In this document: positions 57,989-64,000 of the stretch, piece by piece
How the letters are laid out: each line of letters starts with the position of its first letter
Position numbering within the stretch: position 1 is the stretch's first letter
Assembly (NCBI RefSeq): GCF_000012985.1
Contig: NC_007645.1
Location: 4,672,581 to 4,736,580 of the forward strand
Source: Hahella chejuensis KCTC 2396
GTDB taxonomy: Bacteria; Pseudomonadota; Gammaproteobacteria; Pseudomonadales; Oleiphilaceae
Length of the DNA: 64,000 bases
Direction of reading: 5' to 3'
Notes under the pieces: generated by a model
The model's database searches: none
Told to the model about the DNA's origin: nothing
Seen by the model: only the letters and a program-made list of their open reading frames with translations
Translations under genes and position numbers: made by a program

Positions 57989-58582
57989 ATGAGCATTTCC
58001 GCGATTATCGGTATTGTCGTCATTATCGCCGTCGCTTTTTATCTGATATCCATCTACAACAAACTCGTGTCCCTGAAGAATCGCTTCAAGAACGCTTTCG
58101 CCCAAATAGACGTACAGTTACAGCGCCGCCATGATCTGATTCCCAATCTGGTGGAAACCGCCAAGGCGTTCATGAAGCATGAGCAGGACACATTGGAGAA
58201 AGTCATGCAGGCGCGCAGTCAGGCCATCAATGCGCAACAGGCGGCGGCGCAACGACCGGAGGAAGGAGAGCGCATCAAACAGTTGTCTCAGGCCGAAGGC
58301 ATGCTAAGCCGCGCTCTGGCGAACTTCTACGCCGTGTCTGAAAACTACCCGGACATCAAGGCGAATCAAACGATGCAACAATTGATGGAAGAACTCACCA
58401 GCACGGAAAACAAAGTTGGCTTCGCCCGTCAGGCTTACAACGACGCCGTCATGACCTATCACACCTATCGGGAGCAATTCCCCAGCAATCTTATCGCCGG
58501 CTTTTTCGGCTTCAAAGAAACGGAGATGTTTGAAATCGAGTCCGCCGAGGCTCGTCAGGCTGTCAAAGTCAGCTTTAACTAA
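57989..58582 (+). CDS. LemA family protein
   Basis: From ATG at 57989, with GGGAG upstream, the protein is about 197 residues. It has an N-terminal membrane segment (MSISAIIGIVVIIAVAFYLI), then YNKLVSLKNRFKNAFAQIDV and QLQRRHDLIPNLVETAKAFM, the LemA signature, and FYAVSENYPDIKANQTMQQL. LemA proteins are helical and membrane-bound and are often encoded next to M48 peptidases, as here. Exact function is unknown. Confidence 0.93.
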   Translation: MSISAIIGIVVIIAVAFYLISIYNKLVSLKNRFKNAFAQIDVQLQRRHDLIPNLVETAKAFMKHEQDTLEKVMQARSQAINAQQAAAQRPEEGERIKQLSQAEGMLSRALANFYAVSENYPDIKANQTMQQLMEELTSTENKVGFARQAYNDAVMTYHTYREQFPSNLIAGFFGFKETEMFEIESAEARQAVKVSFN

Positions 58583-58595
58583 TTCCTGACAAGTC

Positions 58596-60551
58596 ATGGA
58601 TTTTTTCGCCAAACAAGAGCGCGCGCGCAAGCTTTCCGGTCTGCTTCTGCTCCATTTCGCCGCCGCCCTGGTCGGCATCGCACTCGCCATTAATATCGCA
58701 GGATTCGTCGCTTACCACTATTTTGTGGACGCGCGCATGACGCCAGGCGTCTGGCTGGCTGGTCCAGCCTGGTGGGTCGCGCTGGCGGTCATCGCCATTG
58801 TCGCCGTGGGAGCAGGCAAACGCTTTTTACAGTTACGACACGGCGGACGCTCCGTTGCGCAGATGGTCGGCGCGCGCCAGATTAATGCATCATCCAGGAA
58901 CCCAAATGAACGCTGCCTGGTCAATGTCGTGGAGGAAATGAGCATCGCTTCCGGCGTGCCCATCCCCAGCATCTACATCATGGACCATGAAGAAGCCGTC
59001 AACGCCTTCGTGGCGGGTTACACGCTTGAGGACATGTCTCTGGTGGTCACCGCAGGTACGCTTAACTCGTTAACCCGGGATGAGCTGCAAGGCGTCATTG
59101 GCCATGAGTTCAGCCATATTCTGAACGCTGATACCCGTTTGAATGTGCAGATCATCGCCGTTCTTGCAGGCATTCTGTTAATTGGCTCCACCGGCGCATT
59201 CTTACTACGCGCTTCAAGCAGGAGCGGCGGCGGGCGTTCTCGAGACGCCAGAGGCGCGATAGTCGTGCTGGCGGCGGGAGTGACCCTGTTTATACTGGGT
59301 TACATCGGCCTGTTCTTCGGGCGTCTGATTCAAGCTGCGCTCTCCCGCCAACGGGAATATCTGGCGGACGCGTCCTCAGTGCAGTTTACCCGAAACCCTG
59401 AAGGCATCGCCGGCGCACTCTTCAAAATACGGGAAAGCCAGACCCACTCGTATCTTGGCCACACGTCCAGCGCCCAAGAGGTTAATCATATGTGCTTTGG
59501 AGAAAGCCTGAAGCTCAACGCCTGGTTCGCATCACATCCGCCGCTGGATGAGCGTATTCGCGCCATAGACCCTCTTTTTCTCACCAAACAAAGAGCGCGT
59601 CGCAATCAAGATCAGATACAGGGAGCGCCACCAGCGAAAGACAGTGAAGGCGAGAGCCTCACCGCCGCTACATCCGGCTTCGCTTCAGGCGCAGCAGCAG
59701 CCAATGAGAAAATCCGGAGCGCAGGCATCGCCAAACAGGTGGGACGTCATACACAGGCGACGCAACACTGGAGCCAGCGAACACTGCAACGGCTGCAGGC
59801 GACGTTTGGGGACGCCCTGCACACGCCAAGCCAGGCGGAAAGCATGATTTACGCCCTATTGCTGCTGGAGTCGCCGGTCAGGCTGCCTATTGGCGACGCC
59901 ATCCTGCACTCCTCCGGCTCCCCTGTTAAAAGCACGCCAGAATTCGAAAGTCTTGAACGCAAGATTACGACTTTGCCAGCCGATCACCGCTTGCCGCTTT
60001 TGGAGGTCTGCCTGGGCGCATTGAAAGGAGGGGCTGCCGCCACTCGCTCCCACGTCGTCGCCGTGGCGCAACAAATCGTCGCCCTGGACGAACGCACTAC
60101 ACTCTCGGAATTCGCCATCCTGGCGCTATTGCGCACGCAATTGGACGAGGACTTTGTTCCCCAACGAGGCGCCTTGACCCGCTACGAGCAGGCTGGAGAT
60201 GAAATTGCACTCATGATCTCCGCTTTTGCGCGCTTGGGCGTCACCGCTTCAGGCGCAAGCCCGGAGGGCAATCCCAGCCAATTCTTCAAGCAAGTGATGT
60301 CGCAGAACTTCCCCCACCTACAGGCGACCTTTCACTCCAGACTCGCTTCCGATCAACTCACGGATGCGCTCAACAGATTATCGCAGTTGTCGGCGCTACT
60401 GAAACCCGCCGTGGTCGAGGCCTTCGCACAATGCGTCAGTTACGACGGATACGTCAGCTTGAAGGAGTATGAGTTGCTGCGCGCTGCGACAGCAGTGATG
60501 GGATGCCCGATGCCGCCTCTGGAGCCCAGCGGCGAGATTAATAGCGAATAA
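58596..60551 (+). CDS. M48-family zinc metallopeptidase with C-terminal extension
   Basis: The 651-residue protein has two N-terminal membrane segments, the zinc motif HEFSH (GVIGHEFSHILNAD), further membrane segments (IIAVLAGILLIGSTGAFLL and LFILGYIGLFFGRLI) and the third ligand Glu in QREYLADASSVQFT, as in HtpX. A C-terminal region of about 300 residues, mostly helical, is extra and unlike HtpX. It follows the LemA gene by 13 bases. It may process membrane proteins with LemA's help. Confidence 0.9.
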   Translation: MDFFAKQERARKLSGLLLLHFAAALVGIALAINIAGFVAYHYFVDARMTPGVWLAGPAWWVALAVIAIVAVGAGKRFLQLRHGGRSVAQMVGARQINASSRNPNERCLVNVVEEMSIASGVPIPSIYIMDHEEAVNAFVAGYTLEDMSLVVTAGTLNSLTRDELQGVIGHEFSHILNADTRLNVQIIAVLAGILLIGSTGAFLLRASSRSGGGRSRDARGAIVVLAAGVTLFILGYIGLFFGRLIQAALSRQREYLADASSVQFTRNPEGIAGALFKIRESQTHSYLGHTSSAQEVNHMCFGESLKLNAWFASHPPLDERIRAIDPLFLTKQRARRNQDQIQGAPPAKDSEGESLTAATSGFASGAAAANEKIRSAGIAKQVGRHTQATQHWSQRTLQRLQATFGDALHTPSQAESMIYALLLLESPVRLPIGDAILHSSGSPVKSTPEFESLERKITTLPADHRLPLLEVCLGALKGGAAATRSHVVAVAQQIVALDERTTLSEFAILALLRTQLDEDFVPQRGALTRYEQAGDEIALMISAFARLGVTASGASPEGNPSQFFKQVMSQNFPHLQATFHSRLASDQLTDALNRLSQLSALLKPAVVEAFAQCVSYDGYVSLKEYELLRAATAVMGCPMPPLEPSGEINSE

Positions 60552-60579
60552 AGATAGATAAGGATGAAATCAGGCGTGA

Positions 60580-60600
60580 GGCGGCGGAATGTCCGCCGCC
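60580..60600. terminator. Hairpin between convergent M48 and gspD genes
   Basis: GGCGGCGGA (60580-60588) and TCCGCCGCC (60592-60600) pair perfectly around ATG, between two convergent stop codons. T-runs are weak on both sides. Confidence 0.6.
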
Positions 60601-60618
60601 CTCCTTTGAGAAAAGGCA

Positions 60619-62562
60619 TTACTGCTCGAACGCGTTCTCTTTGTATACGCTGTCCATAGAAGGCTTGATCATGTTGTCCGCATGCTTATCGCCTTTGTGG
60701 TTACGCTTGATATTGAGATTAAGCTCCCACAACTGGTCATACTTGTCCTGACTCGCCTTCTTGGCTTCTTCCTTGTTGCGCAGAATAGTCGGACGCAGAA
60801 ACACGAGAAGGTTCTGCTTGTCTTTTTCGCGCTTGGTGCTGCGGAACAGCGCGCCCAGTAAAGGAATGTCGCCTAACAGCGGCACTTTGGCCTCCGATAG
60901 CTTGTAGTTTTCGCTCATCAGACCACCCAGTACGATGGTTTCAGCATTGTCCGCCAGAACGGAAGTTTTGATCTGACGCTTATTGGTGATGATGTCAGAG
61001 GCGCTTTCGTTGGATGGCGCAATAGAGGACGACTCCTGCTCAATTTCCAATCTGACCAAATCGCCATCACTGATGCTCGGCGTGACACGCAGCGTCAAAC
61101 CAACATCCTGACGCTCGATAGTCGTGAACGGATTGCTGGTGCCGTCTGTGCCAGTGCCAGTCTGCCCTGTGCGGAATGGTACGTTCTGACCAACGATAAT
61201 TTCGGACTGCAGATTGTCCATAGTGATAATGCTGGGGGTGGACAGCAGATTCGCCTGTCCGCTGGTGCCCAGCGCTTGAATTAATGCGCCCCAACCTTTG
61301 CGGCCTTCGGCTTCGCCAATCGCTACGGCTGCGATATCGCCGCCAATGCTTGGCGTAGAGTTGCTGGCGATCGCCGCTAATATAGCGGAGGCGGAAATAC
61401 CCACGTTAGTGAAGTTAGTGACGGTCGCAGGACCAGACTTGCCAGTCAGATCTCCCGCCGCCATCTGCACGCCAAGCTGACGACTCAAGCCATCGCTGAT
61501 CTCGACAATCGCCGCCTCAATCAATACTTGCGCACGACGCACGTCCAGCTGCTGAACGATAGCCTCTATTTCTTTCATCATGGAAGGTTCTGCGCGCACT
61601 ACCAGCGCGTTCAATCCCTCATCAGGATAGATGCTGACTTTGCCGCCGCCAGGAGCCGCTGCCGCCCCTTCGCCTTTCGCAGGCGCAATCTCGCCCATCA
61701 GTCCTTTCAACAGCTCAGCCAGCGCTTCAGCGTCAGCGTGACGCAAATTGATAACTTTGGTCGTGCCGCTCACCGCCGCCGGCTGGTCCAGCTTGGCGAT
61801 AAGAAGGCGCATTTTGTCGCGGAAGTTCTCGTCGCCTTTCAGGATCAGACGGTTGCTACGCTCGTCGGCGACAACGCTGAACTTGTTGGCGGGTCCTTTT
61901 GGCGCTCCCTTACCCAGCTCGGAAGGAGCCAGCTCTTCCAGCAGTTTCACCATGTCGCCTACCCAGGCGTCTTTCAGCTGAATGACTTCGAGTTGGTAGT
62001 TGGAAGGGCTGTCGAGCTCACTCACGATGCGCTCAATACGGGCGATGTTATTGACGTGGTCACTGATAATCAGACCATTGGCGGCGGCGACCCCGGCAAG
62101 GTGTCCATACTTGGCCACCATCGGACGTAGAATCGGCACCAGCTCAAGGGCGTTGGCGTTCTTGACCTGTATGACCCGGGTCACCAACTGCTCCTGCGGC
62201 ACCGTCTTAAAAATCGAGGTGTTCTCCGCGGTCTGCTTGGCCTCGTTCTGCTGCACAATTTTGATGATTCCCTCGGAAGGAATCGCCGCGAAACCATGTA
62301 CATTCAACACGGAAAGAAACATTTCGTAGACTTCATCACGCCCCATGGCGGCGTTCGACACCACTGTAACTTTGCCTTTCACCCTGGGGTCGACGACAAA
62401 GCTGTAGCCGGTGATGTCGGCGATTTGAGTAATGAAGGCGCGAATATCGGCGTCTTTAAGGTTGACCTTCCATGTCTGATCTTCGGCCCCCGCCACGCCG
62501 GAGAAAAAACCCGCAATCAACAACCAGGCAAATGTAAAGGCTCTAAAATGTTTCATGTCCAT
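60619..62562 (-). CDS. gspD: Type II secretion system secretin GspD
   Basis: The 647-residue protein has a signal peptide, an N0 domain (VNLKDADIRAFITQIADITG), three N1-N3 repeats (for example VIQVKNANALELVPILRPMV and VINLRHADAEALAELLKGLM) and a C-terminal secretin domain (RAQVLIEAAIVEISDGLSRQ, LSTPSIITMDNLQSEIIVG and VPLLGDIPLLGALF). It forms the outer membrane channel of type II secretion. Upstream gspC and gspN are on the same strand. Confidence 0.97.
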   Translation of the reverse strand: MDMKHFRAFTFAWLLIAGFFSGVAGAEDQTWKVNLKDADIRAFITQIADITGYSFVVDPRVKGKVTVVSNAAMGRDEVYEMFLSVLNVHGFAAIPSEGIIKIVQQNEAKQTAENTSIFKTVPQEQLVTRVIQVKNANALELVPILRPMVAKYGHLAGVAAANGLIISDHVNNIARIERIVSELDSPSNYQLEVIQLKDAWVGDMVKLLEELAPSELGKGAPKGPANKFSVVADERSNRLILKGDENFRDKMRLLIAKLDQPAAVSGTTKVINLRHADAEALAELLKGLMGEIAPAKGEGAAAAPGGGKVSIYPDEGLNALVVRAEPSMMKEIEAIVQQLDVRRAQVLIEAAIVEISDGLSRQLGVQMAAGDLTGKSGPATVTNFTNVGISASAILAAIASNSTPSIGGDIAAVAIGEAEGRKGWGALIQALGTSGQANLLSTPSIITMDNLQSEIIVGQNVPFRTGQTGTGTDGTSNPFTTIERQDVGLTLRVTPSISDGDLVRLEIEQESSSIAPSNESASDIITNKRQIKTSVLADNAETIVLGGLMSENYKLSEAKVPLLGDIPLLGALFRSTKREKDKQNLLVFLRPTILRNKEEAKKASQDKYDQLWELNLNIKRNHKGDKHADNMIKPSMDSVYKENAFEQ

Positions 62563-62625
62563 TCAACAATCTTTTTTTGATTTTCATTACTTTGAGGAAG
62601 TCGCTTAGCGCAGCGGGTAACTGGC

Positions 62626-63462
62626 TCAGCGTAATGGGTAACTGATAGTGAAAGTCGCCCCATCCCGTTCTATTTCCACCTCCAGCATGCCGCTTTCATA
62701 CAGCTGCTGAATCATCTGTTTATCCTGCTCGATGTTGCCGAGGGTATGACCATTCACAGAGCGAATCACATCCCCTTTCTGCAGGTTCATGGCGCCCAAC
62801 ATAGGGTTATTGCCATCATACTGGTAGCCGGACGCTCCATCGCCGCTACTCACTGGCGCCAGACCCACCGAAGCCAGGGCTCCTCGCGGATCTTCCTCCA
62901 GTCTTTTCTGAGCGACGCTGACGAACTCTTCGGGAGAGTCAATTCCGCCGCTGTTTTTGGGTCTCGCCACCTGTTCGATAGCGCTGCCCGCAACGGTGAC
63001 GGATTCGTCAAACGCCAACTTCTCCAAGGCGCCATTTCGGCTGATCAGCACATGATCAGGAAACACTGCCGACAATTTGGCTCCGCCGGGCAGCATTTCA
63101 TTAATACGATAATATTCGGCCGATTTTCCCTTTTCCGCAATGATAGCGCCGGACCCACCCTCTTCACCGCCGACTACGACCCCATACAGATCCAGCCTTA
63201 ACGCAGTGATTGGCGCGTCCACTTGGCTCAACGCCTTTTTGGCGGACGCATCTTCCGCCTTGCCGAATAAATTCCACGCAGGATAGTTAGCCTGCGTCGC
63301 CTGATTCTTGTTTGCATTCGCCACGCCGCCGACCGGCATGACGATAATGTCCGGGGTTCCCACCCAAACGCCCCAGGTCACCCTTGCGGCTTGCCACGCC
63401 AGCGTCACGACTATGGCGAGCAAGAGCACCCAGGTTATCTTAGTAATATGGCCTGTCAACAT
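62626..63462 (-). CDS. gspC: Type II secretion system protein GspC
   Basis: The 278-residue protein has an N-terminal membrane anchor (TKITWVLLLAIVVTLAWQAA), an HR domain with LRLDLYGVVVGGEEGGSGAI, and a C-terminal PDZ-like domain (MNLQKGDVIRSVNGHTLG). GspC links the inner membrane platform to the GspD secretin. Its gene precedes gspD. Confidence 0.95.
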   Translation of the reverse strand: MLTGHITKITWVLLLAIVVTLAWQAARVTWGVWVGTPDIIVMPVGGVANANKNQATQANYPAWNLFGKAEDASAKKALSQVDAPITALRLDLYGVVVGGEEGGSGAIIAEKGKSAEYYRINEMLPGGAKLSAVFPDHVLISRNGALEKLAFDESVTVAGSAIEQVARPKNSGGIDSPEEFVSVAQKRLEEDPRGALASVGLAPVSSGDGASGYQYDGNNPMLGAMNLQKGDVIRSVNGHTLGNIEQDKQMIQQLYESGMLEVEIERDGATFTISYPLR

Positions 63463-63468
63463 GGGTCG

Positions 63469-64000
63469 TTAAAGTATCCGTTGCTGTACCCGGAAAACAA
63501 TGTCGTCAGGATTCGCCTGTTTACTCCAGGGCGCGCCCGCCAGGTCCAACAACCGTTTGCGAATTTGTATCTTCGCCGTGCCGTCCCGCGTTACCTGAGC
63601 GCTCATAACGGGTTTGTTTTCCGTGCTATCCAGTACTTCCAGGTGAATTTCCTCACCCTCCTGTTTAATCAGCCCCTGCAACGGAGGCATCGTGGCGGTC
63701 TTATTTTCCCGGCCCATCGGATAGGTAACCGGCCCGCCCGCCCACTGCGCTCGCCCTGAAGCTCGCACAGGAAGACCCGTATTGGTGTCCAGCGTCACAT
63801 CCAAGCCACTGATCTTCAGCTCTCCGCTCAGATTCAGACGATGGCGGCGCAACGCCGGCGCCAGCGCCGCCAGATCCAGAGAACCGTCAGCAAGCACCCG
63901 GACCTGATCGAATCCATCCAGAGCGGCTTTGGCGTCTATATCGATTTTGTTAGCGCGAAAGTTCAGCGCCAGAGCATCGCCCATCAGCAGAAGGCCGGAT
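63469..64000 (-). CDS. gspN: Type II secretion system protein GspN (partial)
   Basis: The visible part (at least 177 residues) reads SGLLLMGDALALNFRANKID and continues LSGELKISGLDVTLDTNTGL, RASGRAQWAGGPVTYPMG and ends in DIVFRVQQRIL, the pattern of GspN. The N-terminal membrane anchor lies beyond the window. It starts upstream of gspC and ends 6 bases before it. Some type II systems lack this subunit. Confidence 0.85.
   Translation of the reverse strand, partial: SGLLLMGDALALNFRANKIDIDAKAALDGFDQVRVLADGSLDLAALAPALRRHRLNLSGELKISGLDVTLDTNTGLPVRASGRAQWAGGPVTYPMGRENKTATMPPLQGLIKQEGEEIHLEVLDSTENKPVMSAQVTRDGTAKIQIRKRLLDLAGAPWSKQANPDDIVFRVQQRIL

Overview
The window looks like chromosome of a marine gammaproteobacterium of the Hahella/Oceanospirillales type. 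I infer this from the conserved thrS-infC-rpmI-rplT-pheS-pheT-ihfA-merR block, purE-purK, a type II secretion cluster and the overall base composition; no marker gene fixes the genus. About 19 kb on the left is a damaged prophage or island, and the rest is ordinary chromosome with a few notable regulatory elements.

Positions 1-11.6 kb hold the late region of an HK97-like siphophage, all on the minus strand. Transcription order is lysis (M15 endolysin, holin, small membrane protein), HNH nuclease, terminase small and large, portal, protease, capsid, head-tail connectors, tail terminator, tail tube, and the tail assembly chaperone with a programmed -1 frameshift running off the left edge. A moron locus (7.7-10.1 kb) between the HNH gene and the terminase carries a ParDE module, a GNAT protein and orphan genes. 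Its units are separated by two decayed copies of the 3' end of the HNH gene.

Positions 11.6-19.1 kb are a patchwork: a group IIC intron directly behind a terminator, an AT-rich block of orphan ORFs with duplicated lipoproteins, an IS5-family element (perfect 17-bp inverted repeats, CTAG duplication) and a truncated phage integrase beside tRNA-Pro(GGG). No repressor or replication genes are visible here, so the prophage is probably defective.

Positions 19.1-26.6 kb are the translation-factor operon, with an AUU start on infC, a terminator/attenuator before pheS and a tRNA-Thr anticodon mimic just upstream of thrS. Positions 26.8-34 kb hold an orphan ParA, an orphan TAXI binding protein and an MMPL/YCF48/DUF1329 envelope module. 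Positions 34-44.4 kb carry pepN, DUF2797, a YeaC-like protein, rhomboid, phosphatase, nadK, DUF1853, a PLP enzyme and a coiled-coil protein. Between the YeaC-like gene and rhomboid lies a Fur-box promoter followed by a terminator, a strong candidate for an iron-regulated sRNA.

Positions 44.7-64 kb carry fadH with a divergent AraC regulator, a 28-codon acidic microprotein, two identical tRNA-Asp/tRNA-Val pairs, gloA, several orphan envelope proteins, purEK, sodB, a GGDEF/EAL protein, a LemA/M48 pair, and gspN-gspC-gspD in an order unlike the usual gsp operon.
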